Assembly: GCF_014195505.1 (NCBI RefSeq)
Contig: NZ_JACIBV010000001.1
Coordinates: 248,001 to 312,000, forward strand
Direction: 5' to 3'
DNA from: Nonomuraea dietziae
Lineage (GTDB): Bacteria; Actinomycetota; Actinomycetes; Streptosporangiales; Streptosporangiaceae
Length of the DNA stretch: 64,000 nucleotides
In this document: positions 24,069-33,196 of the stretch, piece by piece
How positions within the stretch are numbered: position 1 is the first letter of the stretch
Layout: the number at the start of each line of letters is the position of its first letter
The notes under the pieces: generated by a model
Seen by the model: the letters and a program-made list of their open reading frames with translations, nothing else
The model's database searches: none
Told to the model about the DNA's origin: nothing
Program-made: the position numbers and the translations under genes

Positions 24069-24865
24069 TGGCGACACAGCAAGCCCCGGCGATCCAGGTG
24101 CAGGGCCTGGAGAAGTCGTACAAGGAGTTGCAGGTGCTGCGCGGCGTGGACTTCGACGTGGCGCGGGGCAGCATCTTCGCTCTGCTCGGCTCGAACGGGG
24201 CCGGCAAGACCACGGTCGTGAAGATCCTGTCCACGCTGCTCAAGGCCGACGCGGGCACGGCGAGCGTCCACGGCTTCGACGTCGCCACGCACCCGGCGGA
24301 GGTGCGGGAGTCGATCAGCCTGACGGGACAGTTCGCCGCCGTCGACGAGCTCCTCAGCGGGCGGGAGAACCTCGTGCTGGTCGCCCGGCTGCGGCACCTC
24401 AAGGATCCGGGCAAGATCGCCGATGACCTGCTCGCCCGTTTCTCACTGACCGACGCGGGCGCGCGGAAGGCGTCGACGTATTCGGGTGGCATGCGCCGCC
24501 GCCTCGACATCGCGATGAGCCTCATCGGCGACCCGCCGGTCATCTTCCTCGACGAGCCGACCACCGGCCTCGACCCCCAGGCGCGCATCGAGGTGTGGCA
24601 GACCGTCAAGGGCCTCGCCCGCCTGGGTACGACGGTGCTGCTCACCACGCAGTACCTGGACGAGGCCGAGCAGCTCGCCGACCGGATCGCGATCCTGCAC
24701 GAGGGCCGGATCCTCGTCAACGGCACCCTGGCCGAGCTCAAGCAGCTGCTGCCGCCCGCCAAGGTCGAATACGTCGAGAAGCAGCCGACCCTTGAGGACG
24801 TCTTCCTCACCCTCGTCAGCGCCGAACACCGCATCTCATTACGGACGCAGAAGGAACCACGATGA
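24068..24865 (+). CDS. ABC transporter ATPase (DrrA-like)
   Basis: 265 residues. Walker A G-S-N-G-A-G-K-T-T is at 41-49, the ABC signature is Y-S-G-G-M-R-R-R, Walker B V-I-F-L-D-E-P-T-T-G, and the switch His lies just after L-L-T-T-Q-Y-L-D-E-A. The C-terminal extension that follows is the DrrA/multidrug-ABC type. It pairs with the permease that overlaps its end by four bases and probably exports a hydrophobic drug. Confidence 0.93.
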   Translation: MATQQAPAIQVQGLEKSYKELQVLRGVDFDVARGSIFALLGSNGAGKTTVVKILSTLLKADAGTASVHGFDVATHPAEVRESISLTGQFAAVDELLSGRENLVLVARLRHLKDPGKIADDLLARFSLTDAGARKASTYSGGMRRRLDIAMSLIGDPPVIFLDEPTTGLDPQARIEVWQTVKGLARLGTTVLLTTQYLDEAEQLADRIAILHEGRILVNGTLAELKQLLPPAKVEYVEKQPTLEDVFLTLVSAEHRISLRTQKEPR

Positions 24866-25623
24866 CCAAGCACTTCGTCGGCGACACCACTGTCCTGCTG
24901 GGACGATCCCTGCGCCACATCGCGCGCAGCCCGGACACCATCATCACGACCGCGATCATGCCGATCGCCATGATGCTGATGTTCGTCTACGTGTTCGGCG
25001 GTGCGATCAAGACAGGGTCGGATTCGTATGTGAATTACATGCTGCCCGGCATCCTGCTCATCACGGTCGCCTCGGGCATCGCCTACACCGCGTTCCGGCT
25101 GTTCATGGATATGAAGGGCGGCATCTTCGAGCGCTTCCAGTCCATGCCGATCGCACGCTCGTCCGTGCTGTGGGCGCACGTGCTGACCTCGCTGGTCGCC
25201 AACTCGATCTCGCTCCTGGTCGTCGTGCTCGTCGCCCTGCTCATGGGCTTCCGCTCGGGGGCGGGCGTGGCGGCGTGGCTCGCGGTCGCCGGCATTTTGA
25301 TCCTGTTCACCCTGGCGCTGACGTGGATCGCCGTCATCCCCGGCCTGTCCGCCAAGACCATGGAAGGCGCGAGCGCGTTCTCCTATCCGCTCATCTTCCT
25401 GCCGTTCCTCAGCTCGGCGTTCGTGCCCACCGACACCATGCCAGGCCCGGTGCGTTTCTTCGCCGAGAACCAGCCGGTGACCTCCATCGTCAACGCCATC
25501 CGCGACCTGTTCACCCAGCAGCCGGTCGGCACCGACATCTGGATCGCCCTCGGCTGGTGCGTCGGCATCCTCATCGTCGCCTACGCCTTCGCCATGAACA
25601 CCTACCGCCGCAAGATCTCCTAG
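24862..25623 (+). CDS. ABC transporter permease (DrrB-like, ABC-2)
   Basis: 253 residues with six membrane helices in the ABC-2 pattern. G-I-L-L-I-T-V-A-S-G-I-A-Y-T-A and the cytoplasmic D-M-K-G-G-I-F-E-R-F-Q-S-M-P-I (the coupling-type loop) are characteristic of DrrB relatives. Translationally coupled to the ATPase gene. A weak hairpin (CCCGTC at 25655-25660, GACGGG at 25684-25689) follows and may terminate the operon. Confidence 0.9.
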   Translation: MTKHFVGDTTVLLGRSLRHIARSPDTIITTAIMPIAMMLMFVYVFGGAIKTGSDSYVNYMLPGILLITVASGIAYTAFRLFMDMKGGIFERFQSMPIARSSVLWAHVLTSLVANSISLLVVVLVALLMGFRSGAGVAAWLAVAGILILFTLALTWIAVIPGLSAKTMEGASAFSYPLIFLPFLSSAFVPTDTMPGPVRFFAENQPVTSIVNAIRDLFTQQPVGTDIWIALGWCVGILIVAYAFAMNTYRRKIS

Positions 25624-25952
25624 CGGCCCGCGCAAGGCCAAGACAAGCTCGACGCCCGTCCCCGGGGTAGCCCCGACGTCGAAGACGGGATGGAGCAGTG
25701 CCGGCTCCCGCCGTGGCCGCTCCCACGCCCGCAACCGGTCTCACTTCGGTACGGCGCGGCTCGCACAGCCCCCCACACCGCAGCCCGATTCCCGAACCCG
25801 CCATCCGGCAGCCCGGCCCGGGATCAACAGGGCCAAGCAGGCTCGGTCGACGGGCAACGAACGATCGTCTGCGAGGTCGGCCATACCCAGCTCTGCTTCG
25901 AGCTGTCCACACACGTACTACCGCGAGACTTATCGCGAGACGAGGACGAGTC
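25624..25952 (+). promoter_or_regulatory. non-coding leader of the P450 gene with tandem CGCGAGAC repeat
   Basis: No gene is supported in these 329 bases. Near the P450 start, CACGTACT (25912-25919) is followed by two copies of CGCGAGAC 12 bases apart and then GAGGACGAG before the ATG. The same elements (CACGTACT, one CGCGA-A-AC copy, GAGGA) precede ATG 22818. The shared leader suggests common ancestry or a common regulator. Confidence 0.5.
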
Positions 25953-27161
25953 ATGAGTGAATCCCTCCACACCGTCACGACGATGCCGGCGGCGCGTCAG
26001 CCCGGCTGTCCCTTCGATCCGCCCAAGGAGCTGATCGAGGCCCGCGAGCACGGCCCGATCAGCCGCTTCCCCTTCCCCGACGGACACGAAGGCTGGCTGG
26101 TCACCGGATACGACCTGGTCCGGTCGGTCCTTGGCGACTCACGGTTCAGTTCGCGCAAGGAGCTCATGCGCCACCACTGGGCCATGGACCTGTCCGGCAT
26201 CGAGATGCCTCCGGCGCCGCCCGGCGAGTTCTTGCTCATGGACGAGCCGCAGCACGGGCGCTACCGCAAACCGCTGGTCGGCAAGTTCACCGTGCGGCGG
26301 ATGCGGCAGCTCACCGAGCGCGTCGAGGAGATCACCGCCGAGCACCTGGACGCCATGGAGAAGGCCGGGCCGACGGCGGACCTGGTGACCGCGTTCGCCA
26401 AGCCCATCCCGGCCATCATGATCTGTGAGCTGCTGGGCGTGCCGTACGAGGACCGAGGCCGCTTCCAGGAGCAGATCGACCTGTTCATGAGCGGGGAGAC
26501 CAACGACGAGGACCTGATCGCGGCCTACACCGCTGTGCAGGACTACCTCGCACAGCTGGTGGCCGTCAAGCGCGCCAACCCCACCGACGACATCCTCAGC
26601 GAACTCACCGACAGCGATCTGACCGATGAGGAACTGAAGGGGATGAGCCTGATCCTGCTCGCGGCAGGGCTCGACACCACCACGAACATGCTCGCGCTCG
26701 GCGCCTTCGCCCTGCTGCAGAATCCGGCGCAGCTGGCAGCGCTACGCGCCGATCCCACGCTCATCGACAACGCCGTCGAGGAACTCCTGCGGTATCTGAG
26801 CGTCGCCAAGACCTTTTTCAGAACCGCGCTGGAGGACGTCGAGTTGGGCGGCCTGACCATCAAGGCCGGTTCGATGGTCGTGATGTCCCTCAACACCGCC
26901 AACCGTGACCCCGAGCGCTTCTCCGACCCCCACGTGCTCGACCTGCGCAGGCAGGACGGCGGGCATCTGGCTTTCAGCCACGGCATCCACCAGTGCCTGG
27001 GCCAGCAGCTGGCCCGCGTCGAGATGCGGGTCGCGTTCTCGGCGCTGCTCGCCCGCTTCCCCACGCTACGCCTGGCCGTACCGGCCGAAGAGGTCGCTCT
27101 GCGCCCGGAGTCCGCGGACATCTACGGGGTCAAGAGCCTCCCGGTCACCTGGGACGTCTGA
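25953..27161 (+). CDS. cytochrome P450
   Basis: 402 residues, soluble bacterial class I type. I-helix oxygen-activation motif A-G-L-D-T-T-T at 238-244, E-x-x-R as E-E-L-L-R at 276-280, and heme loop F-S-H-G-I-H-Q-C-L-G at 341-350 with the thiolate Cys348. All key residues are present. No ferredoxin or reductase gene is adjacent, so it must use electron partners from elsewhere. It stands alone after the ABC operon, and the substrate is unknown. Confidence 0.93.
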   Translation: MSESLHTVTTMPAARQPGCPFDPPKELIEAREHGPISRFPFPDGHEGWLVTGYDLVRSVLGDSRFSSRKELMRHHWAMDLSGIEMPPAPPGEFLLMDEPQHGRYRKPLVGKFTVRRMRQLTERVEEITAEHLDAMEKAGPTADLVTAFAKPIPAIMICELLGVPYEDRGRFQEQIDLFMSGETNDEDLIAAYTAVQDYLAQLVAVKRANPTDDILSELTDSDLTDEELKGMSLILLAAGLDTTTNMLALGAFALLQNPAQLAALRADPTLIDNAVEELLRYLSVAKTFFRTALEDVELGGLTIKAGSMVVMSLNTANRDPERFSDPHVLDLRRQDGGHLAFSHGIHQCLGQQLARVEMRVAFSALLARFPTLRLAVPAEEVALRPESADIYGVKSLPVTWDV

Positions 27162-27520
27162 CCGCGAGCCAGTGACGGGGGCGCGCACGGCCGCCCGCCC
27201 CCGTTGTGGTCGCTCGCCTGCGGCGATCGCGTCCGCGGCCCGATTCCGCCCGTGTATCGGCGGCATCCGCGTCTCGGTCACTGAAGCCGCCATCCGGCCG
27301 TTGCCCGACCTCCGTGCTGCCGGCCCCGACTGCGGCCATGAGCCTGGTCAAGCAGCGGGCTTCCGCAAGACCGTCCTCGTCGCCGTCGAAGCAGCCGCCC
27401 GCACCCACCGCGGCGCGCCCATCCCCACCTTGGGACATGATCCGCAAGGTCACCGCAGCCCCCGGGTTATCAGCCCGCGAAGGTCGTGGTGATGATGGGG
27501 CACATGGAAGAGAGGTGCCG
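27162..27520. other. intergenic, no gene recognised
   Basis: Both strands have open frames because of high GC, but none shows domain-like sequence. The last ~25 bases hold the ribosome site for the SMI1/KNR4 gene (GAGAGG before ATG 27521). Confidence 0.5.
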
Positions 27521-28072
27521 ATGAGTGCGGCGGCTGACGTGGATGTCCTACAGCGGCTCATGCCGCCACCGGCTGGTGAAGGAACGCTGGTGGACTGGGC
27601 TCGGATGACCGAGTCGTGGGGACGGTCGTTCCCGCCCGACTATCAGCGGTTCATGCAGGTGTACGGGTCCGGATCAGTGCAGGACTACCTGTCGATCGGT
27701 GAGCCGGAACCCAGCGTGGCGCTGTCTGAGGCGCGGCGGGACGGGATGGTGATGGAGACGGCCAACGCCGAGGCCGACTGGCAGACCGAGGACAAGACGC
27801 CCGATCTGGAGGGCACCCGTCCACTGTTGATCACCTGGGGTGTCAGCGCAACCGCCGACTTGCTGTGCTGGGACGCCACGGGCCTGGATGCCGCCGCGTG
27901 GCCCGTCCTGGTCTACAACAGGGGCGAGGCGCTGTGGAGCCGCTACGACTGCGGCATGGCCCAGTTCCTCACCAGGGTGCTGAAGGCGGACTTCCCTGAC
28001 AACCCGCTCGGCGCGGTGTTCATGTGGGGGGTGACGGACGCGGTCTATGAGAAGCGACCTTCTGCACCATGA
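27521..28072 (+). CDS. SMI1/KNR4 (SUKH) family protein
   Basis: 183 residues from ATG 27521 with GAGAGG upstream. The SUKH pattern is present: W-G-R-S-F-P-P-D-Y-Q-R-F-M-Q-V-Y-G-S-G, then D-Y-L-S-I-G-E-P, L-L-I-T-W-G-V-S-A-T-A-D-L-L-C-W-D. SUKH proteins often are immunity factors for polymorphic or contact-dependent toxins. No toxin gene is next to it, so it may be an orphan immunity protein. A terminator-like hairpin follows immediately. Confidence 0.82.
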   Translation: MSAAADVDVLQRLMPPPAGEGTLVDWARMTESWGRSFPPDYQRFMQVYGSGSVQDYLSIGEPEPSVALSEARRDGMVMETANAEADWQTEDKTPDLEGTRPLLITWGVSATADLLCWDATGLDAAAWPVLVYNRGEALWSRYDCGMAQFLTRVLKADFPDNPLGAVFMWGVTDAVYEKRPSAP

Positions 28073-28073
28073 T

Positions 28074-28097
28074 GACGCCGGACCCGGCGCCGGCGTC
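28074..28097 (+). terminator. stem-loop after the SMI1/KNR4 gene
   Basis: Perfect 8-base arms GACGCCGG (28074-28081) and CCGGCGTC (28090-28097) with an 8-base loop begin two bases after the stop codon. No T-run, as is usual in high-GC actinomycetes. Confidence 0.6.
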
Positions 28098-28222
28098 TGA
28101 CCGCCCGAGCGGTGCGCAGTACAGGTGACCAAACCGGTCACGAATCAAGAAGCGCTGGATACCGGGCCGTTTGTAGCGTGACTCGCATGTGCCGCATCCC
28201 AAGAGCACAAAGGAGACAAGGT

Positions 28223-28636
28223 ATGAAAGCGCACGTCAGCTCCATCCTCCTCGGCGTCCGGGACCTGGACCGAGCCAAGCAGTTCTACACCGAGGGGCTC
28301 GGCTGGAAGATCAAGGACGACTACGGCATCTCGGTGTTCTTCGAGTCGGACGGAGCCTCGCCCGTCGGCTTCTACGGCCGCGAAGGCCTGGCCGACCAGG
28401 TGGGCACGAGCCCGGAAGGCAGCGGCTTCAGCGGACTGGTCCTCACCTACGTCGTCCGCAGTGAGGCGCGGGTCGACGAGATCATCGCGGAGGCCACGAA
28501 GGCCGGCGCCACGATCCTCAAGCCCGCCGGCCCCCTGCCATGGGGCGGGTACGGCGGCTCCTTCGCCGACCCGGACGGCTACATCTGGAGCCTGGGCTAC
28601 AGCGCCCAGGGAACCGACCAGCCCTACGCCGAGTAG
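28223..28636 (+). CDS. VOC-superfamily (glyoxalase-like) protein
   Basis: 137 residues from ATG 28223, with AAAGGAG about seven bases upstream. The two beta-alpha-beta-beta-beta repeats of the vicinal-oxygen-chelate fold are visible: L-G-V-R-D-L-D-R-A-K-Q-F-Y near the N-terminus, then W-G-G-Y-G-G-S-F-A-D-P-D-G-Y-I-W near the C-terminus. Metal ligands and substrate are uncertain; members include lyases, dioxygenases and drug-binding proteins. Stands alone. Confidence 0.87.
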   Translation: MKAHVSSILLGVRDLDRAKQFYTEGLGWKIKDDYGISVFFESDGASPVGFYGREGLADQVGTSPEGSGFSGLVLTYVVRSEARVDEIIAEATKAGATILKPAGPLPWGGYGGSFADPDGYIWSLGYSAQGTDQPYAE

Positions 28637-28770
28637 CCGCCGAGCAGGCCCCTGGCGAGTGTGGTGACGCAGCCACTGTCGGACTTCCCAACGGATGGTC
28701 CTTCGGCATGACCGGCGTGACCGGCACCGATGATGAGACGAGGTGCCAGGTGCGAGCCGTGCTCGTCGGC

Positions 28771-30042
28771 TCAAGGCGTGATCTGTCCGCGCAGGAAGGC
28801 GGTGACCAGCTCCCGGTACCTGCCTGGCCGGTCGTGGGCGATGTCGTGGCCGGAGCCGTCGATCTCGCGGAAGACGGCGTTCGGCAGCACACCGGCGTAC
28901 TCGCGGGCGACCTCGGGCGCCACGTAGTCGCAGGAGCCGCGCAACACGAGCACGGGCACGGCGATCCGGCGCAGCGCGGGCCGGGGGTCGGCCACCCGGT
29001 GCATGTCGCGCCCGGTCATGGCGTTGGCCCAGAATCCCGACCCCGACGGCGGCACCCGCAGTAGTCGGCCGGGGCAGCCCGCCCGCATGTCGAACTCGCC
29101 GACGAGGGACTCGAAGTCGCCGTCCACCGCGTCGTCCGGCAGCAGCGCGTGGGCGACGCGTGGCCCCGCGACCTCGACGAGCACGTGCGCCAGCAGGAGG
29201 CGCGGGTGGTCCCACAGCGCCCGGTTCTGGTCGCGCAGGCCGCCCTCCGTCATGTGCCGGTTGTCAGGGAAGGCGGGCAACCACATGGTTCCCGGCGAGG
29301 CCACGACCGCGCGGGCCACCCGGTCCGGGTGCGCGGCCAGGTAGGTGGCGACGAGCTGGCCGCCCCAGGAGGCGCCGGCCAGCACGACGCGGTCCGCGCC
29401 GATCGCGGCCCTGACGGCGTCCAGGTCGGCGACGTGCCGGGCGACCGTGTAGCCGCGTACGTCGGACAGGCGGCTGGACAGGCCCGCGCCCACCTGGTGG
29501 TAGGCGTACACGTCGAAGCCCGCGGCGGCGAGCGCGGGTGCGAGCGGCGACGGCTCGTCCGGCGCGCCCGGCCCGCCGTGCACCAGGATCACCGGTGTGT
29601 CGCGCCGCTCGCCCTGGGCCGGGGTGCGCGTGTAGGCGATGCGCGAGCCGGTCGGCAGGTCCCAGTACCGCGTGCCGGGCCCCGCCGCGATCGGCCGGTT
29701 CGGCGGCCCGCCGAACAGCAGGCCCGCGAGGGGGACGGCCACGACCGCCAGCTCCACCACGGCGACCGCGATCGGCGCCCAGCGTCGTACCTGTAAGCCC
29801 GCCACTCGCCGCAGCGCCAACCGGCACAACCACCAGACGAGGCCCGTCAGCGCCGGCGCGGCCACGGCCAACGCCACGTACCGGTTACCACTCGCCGCAG
29901 CGGCGGCCCACAGCGCGCCGAGCCCGGCCACGAGCCCGGCCAGGACCGCCGGCACGATGAGCAGCCCAGCCGCTGCCTTTGCTCTCACGCTCTCGCGCTC
30001 GCTGTCGGCTGTACGGCCCGGCCCACCGCCCTCATCGCTCAT
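28771..30042 (-). CDS. membrane-anchored alpha/beta hydrolase (proline-iminopeptidase-like)
   Basis: 423 residues. The first ~120 residues contain three or four membrane helices, and the rest is an alpha/beta hydrolase with H-G-G-P-G-A-P-D (oxyanion loop) and nucleophile elbow G-A-S-W-G-G, both typical of S33 prolyl aminopeptidases, plus a late G-S-G-H-D-I-A-H-D with the catalytic His. The fusion of a membrane bundle to an S33 peptidase is common in actinomycetes; a role on surface or exported substrates is inferred. Confidence 0.85.
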   Translation of the reverse strand: MSDEGGGPGRTADSERESVRAKAAAGLLIVPAVLAGLVAGLGALWAAAAASGNRYVALAVAAPALTGLVWWLCRLALRRVAGLQVRRWAPIAVAVVELAVVAVPLAGLLFGGPPNRPIAAGPGTRYWDLPTGSRIAYTRTPAQGERRDTPVILVHGGPGAPDEPSPLAPALAAAGFDVYAYHQVGAGLSSRLSDVRGYTVARHVADLDAVRAAIGADRVVLAGASWGGQLVATYLAAHPDRVARAVVASPGTMWLPAFPDNRHMTEGGLRDQNRALWDHPRLLLAHVLVEVAGPRVAHALLPDDAVDGDFESLVGEFDMRAGCPGRLLRVPPSGSGFWANAMTGRDMHRVADPRPALRRIAVPVLVLRGSCDYVAPEVAREYAGVLPNAVFREIDGSGHDIAHDRPGRYRELVTAFLRGQITP

Positions 30043-30182
30043 GCCACGTCAACGTTCGGGCGTGCCGTCTTTTCTCCGTCCTCGAAGAAGGTTCGACACG
30101 CGCATGGATGGCCGCAGTGAGCCCGACGTAGCGCTGAGACACCTGACCTGCTGCGGTCTTCGTCCCCTCGTTCTGGGACGGC

Positions 30183-30533
30183 TCACCACGTCGCGATGCC
30201 GAGCAGCAGCGGGGCCATGGAGACGGCCGCGAGCACCGCCGGGATCAGGATTCCCTTGAGGTCCTTGACCCGCAGATGCGTGACCACCGCGCCGAGGAAG
30301 TAGAGCACGACGCCGACGGCGGCCGTGCCGCCGAGGGGACGGTAGAAGATCCCGGCCAGCAGCCCGAGCGCTCCGGCGATCTTCGCCACGGCCAGGAAAG
30401 GGAACCAGTCCAGCGGAACCCCCAGCTCGGTCATGGTCGCCGTCACCCCCTTCTCCTTGGCCAGCAGGAGACCTCCCGAACCCAGCAGGAGCAACGACAA
30501 CAGGACGGCGACGACGACAAAGGCGATGAACAT
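30183..30533 (-). CDS. DoxX-family membrane protein
   Basis: 116 residues from ATG 30533 with GGAGAG upstream. Four membrane helices and the sequence F-P-F-L-A-V-A-K-I-A-G-A-L-G-L-L-A-G match DoxX/DoxD-like proteins, which act with redox enzymes or as small quinone-linked membrane subunits. A broken XRE regulator reads divergently from 30704, the usual arrangement of regulator and target, but it can no longer work. Confidence 0.82.
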   Translation of the reverse strand: MFIAFVVVAVLLSLLLLGSGGLLLAKEKGVTATMTELGVPLDWFPFLAVAKIAGALGLLAGIFYRPLGGTAAVGVVLYFLGAVVTHLRVKDLKGILIPAVLAAVSMAPLLLGIATW

Positions 30534-30703
30534 GGGTCTCTCCAACAAGGGTCCGGCGCCAACGAAGCCGGTACAGGTCCGGGGTGGCGCGGTGAAGCGG
30601 TCTGAGGACACTGTGACCAGGCCGACGGCCCACCGGAAGGCCCTGGTAAAGGGGGTACTGGCAGGGACACGATCAGCGGCCGGCGCCCCAGTAGGCTGCG
30701 ATC

Positions 30704-30948
30704 GTGAGTAGCAACACACTGGGGGAGTTCCTTCGGAACCGGCGCGAGGCCGTCACCCGCCCCAGGTCGGTCTGCCCGGCGGGAGCAGACGGCGCACGCC
30801 CGGTCTGCGCCGGGCCGAGCTGGCCGCGGTTGCCGGGATCAGCGTGGAATACCTGACGGCTGTGATGCGCGACCGGCCTGGACGGAACGGGCGCACCGGA
30901 CTCCGGCCCTCCCCGCGGTGCCGTAGCGCGGAGCTGCTCCCTGTGTAG
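30704..30948 (+). pseudogene. XRE/MmyB-type regulator, frameshifted and truncated
   Basis: GTG 30704 opens L-G-E-F-L-R-N-R-R-E-A-V-T, the family N-terminus. The frame then shifts near 30780 into T-P-G-L-R-R-A-E-L-A-A-V-A-G-I-S-V-E-Y-L, the helix-turn-helix signature also seen in the intact regulator at 2001-2807. The Y-x-x-L-E-Q-G-R-D segment and the whole ligand domain are missing, and the frame stops at 30948. Confidence 0.78.
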
Positions 30949-31180
30949 TAGTCCGGCCGGTCGTCGACCCCGGTGGGGTGGCGCAGGGGCTTGGCGGACG
31001 TTCCCGTTCCATCACACACACGTCCCGGGCGCATCGGGCGCTGGGAGGCGTCGAGGGGCCGGTTCAGGTGGGCGGCGAGGACCAGCCAACGGCGGCGCCG
31101 GACTAGGACTAGGGAGAGGGCAGAAACGACCAGCTGCCCCAACTTGATGCGCGACTAAGTAGAGCGGTTGCTGTGGTCGT

Positions 31181-31282
31181 TCACGGTGTGTAGTCCTGGA
31201 CCAGCATGGTGATCTCCGTGCCGTCCGAGGACTTGACGGTGGCGGTGTGGAAGGAGCGGAAGTGTGGGTCCAAGATCCTGAA
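31181..31282 (-). pseudogene. possible C-terminal gene fragment
   Basis: A minus-strand frame ending at 31181 reads P-H-F-R-S-F-H-T-A-T-V-K-S-S-D-G-T-E, looking like the last strands of a small globular protein. Nothing upstream in the frame is convincing, so this is recorded only as likely debris in a decayed stretch (30.7-31.9 kb). Confidence 0.25.
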
Positions 31283-31314
31283 CGGCGACGACCCGACGCA
31301 ACTGCCCCCACCGG

Positions 31315-31899
31315 GTGCGTGATCAGCGGGGTCTCGCGGCTCGCCGGCGACCTCGGAGGGCTGCCGCCACGACCTCCTCGCACGCCCGCGCCGCGGGCGG
31401 TCACGCCCTGGAGACCGGGTCCGGCCGAGATACGGCCAGAACCGGCCGCGAGCCATCCACCTTCGGTGCGAACGTTGCGCCCAAGGCGGACGACCTGGAG
31501 CTGCACCGCACTCGGGCGCAGGTGGTGACGAGGGTGGCCGAGGAGGAGTTGACCGTGCTGCCCCAGCGGTACCTCCTCATCTACGGCACCCCCGTCCCCG
31601 GCTACCAAGCGCCCGAGGACATCACGCTCATCTCATCCGAGATCATGGCGATGCTGCTCGACGCCGGCTCGGCGTCAGCCCCGGAACGCCCCGCCACGCC
31701 GTTCGACAGCCATCTGGAGCACCACCGGGAGTGGGCGGGCAGCCACCCCGCCCCGCCCGCGGTCCTGCACCAGGCCCTGAGCTTCTGGACCCGGCTGCAC
31801 GGTGTCCTGTCCCTGGAACTCGCCGGCCACTTCACCGGAATGGGCTTCGACCCTGCCTTGCTCTTCGCAGCCGCACTGGACGACCTGCTGGCGCACTGA
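31315..31899 (+). pseudogene. TetR-family regulator, C-terminal half only
   Basis: From ~31540 the frame encodes R-Y-L-L-I-Y-G-T-P-V-P-G-Y-Q-A-P-E-D and ends L-H-G-V-L-S-L-E-L-A-G-H-F-T-G-M-G-F-D, the WHG-type ligand domain of a TetR subfamily. The DNA-binding N-terminus is absent and the preceding ~75 codons in frame look random. A hairpin at 31921 follows the stop. Confidence 0.72.
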
Positions 31900-31920
31900 G
31901 CAGGGACGAACCTGTGTGAG

Positions 31921-31940
31921 ACACCGGACTTGTCCGGTGT
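31921..31940. terminator. 20-bp perfect palindrome after the TetR remnant
   Basis: Arms ACACCGGAC and GTCCGGTGT flank TT. As RNA it forms a compact stem-loop 21 bases after the stop at 31899. It could also be an operator for the two-component gene starting at 32060. Confidence 0.55.
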
Positions 31941-32059
31941 GCTGTGCCCCCACGGGCATGGAGCAGGTCACACCTCAGTGCGGCGCAGCCCCGCGATGAA
32001 GCCGTAGTTCGGGGACCTGACCACCGGCTGAACGGCAGACGCCCCCGTACCATGAGGGC

Positions 32060-33196
32060 GTGCACGGCCTCATGCGCTCCGTGTGGAACGAGCCGCCTCC
32101 CCCCGACCCGCCGGCGCGGGTGGGGCGCGACTGGGCGCTCGCGGGCGTGCTCGTGCCGGTCGCGGTGCTGGAAGGATTCCTGCGGCCCGACCTGCCCTGG
32201 CGGGTCCTCGCGGTGGCCGTCACCGTCGCGCTGGTGCCCACCCTGCTGTGGCGCCGGACCCGGCCGCTGCCGATGCTCGCGATCGCCTTCGGCGTCACGA
32301 GCGTGGTCGCGCTGCTGACCGGCGGCGACGCCGGAGAGACGTACACGCTGGCGTACCTGCTGCTGCTGGTGTACGCGCTGTTCCGGTGGGGGTCCGGGCG
32401 CGCGGCCGTGACCGGGCTGGCCCTGACGCTCGTCTCGCTCGGCCTGTCGATCGCCGTCGGCCGGATCGGCCCCGCCGACGCGGTCGGGGCGGGCGCCGTC
32501 ATGGTGGCTGCCATCGCCCTGGGCACCGCGTTCCGCTACCGGGCCAGGGCACGGCAGCGCGAGCTCGACCAGGTCAAACTGCTCGAGCGCGAGCAACTCG
32601 CCCGCGACCTGCACGATACCGTCGCGCATCACGTCTCGGCCATGGCGATCCGCGCGCAGGCGGGCCTGGCCACCGCGGCGTCGCGGCCGGACTCCGCGAT
32701 CGAGGCGCTGCGCGTGATCGAGGCCGAGGCGGCGCGCGCCCTCACCGAGATGAACGCCATGGTCCGCGTCCTGCGCCGGAACGAGCCGGTGGACCTGGCG
32801 CCCGGCCGGGGCATCGGCGACCTCCCGCGACTCGCCGGCCGTGACCCGTCCGGCCTGACCGTCGACGTGGAGCTCTCGGGCGACCTCGACGATCTCCCTC
32901 CGTCGGTCGCCGCGGCGATCTACCGGGTCGCCCAGGAGTCGGTCACCAACGCCCGGCGGCACGCGCGGCACGCCACCCGCGTCGAGGTGCGCGTCGCCGC
33001 CGACGCCACGTCGGTGCGCCTGCGCGTGAGCGACGACGGCGACGACGCGGGCCGCCAGAGCGGGTCGTCCGGGTACGGACTCATCGGCATGATCGAACGC
33101 GCGGTCCTGCTCGGCGGCACCTGCGTGGCCGGCCCCGATCCCGATCGGGGCTGGACGGTGACCGCCGTGCTGCCCCGCGCCGGGACGGCGACATGA
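32060..33196 (+). CDS. NarL-type sensor histidine kinase
   Basis: 378 residues from a GTG. Residues ~25-160 hold four or five membrane helices. The HisKA_3 dimer/phosphoacceptor motif is A-R-D-L-H-D-T-V-A-H-H with His185, and the GHKL ATPase has Q-E-S-V-T-N-A-R-R-H-A and S-G-Y-G-L-I-G-M. The kinase phosphorylates the response regulator whose gene overlaps its end by four bases. The stimulus is unknown; the membrane bundle without a large sensor domain suggests membrane-stress or antibiotic sensing (inference). Confidence 0.92.
   Translation: MHGLMRSVWNEPPPPDPPARVGRDWALAGVLVPVAVLEGFLRPDLPWRVLAVAVTVALVPTLLWRRTRPLPMLAIAFGVTSVVALLTGGDAGETYTLAYLLLLVYALFRWGSGRAAVTGLALTLVSLGLSIAVGRIGPADAVGAGAVMVAAIALGTAFRYRARARQRELDQVKLLEREQLARDLHDTVAHHVSAMAIRAQAGLATAASRPDSAIEALRVIEAEAARALTEMNAMVRVLRRNEPVDLAPGRGIGDLPRLAGRDPSGLTVDVELSGDLDDLPPSVAAAIYRVAQESVTNARRHARHATRVEVRVAADATSVRLRVSDDGDDAGRQSGSSGYGLIGMIERAVLLGGTCVAGPDPDRGWTVTAVLPRAGTAT

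Noticed and set aside
24007..25734. 575-codon minus-strand frame
   Set aside because: Antisense of the ABC transporter genes; product is His/Asp/Arg-rich without fold-like pattern.
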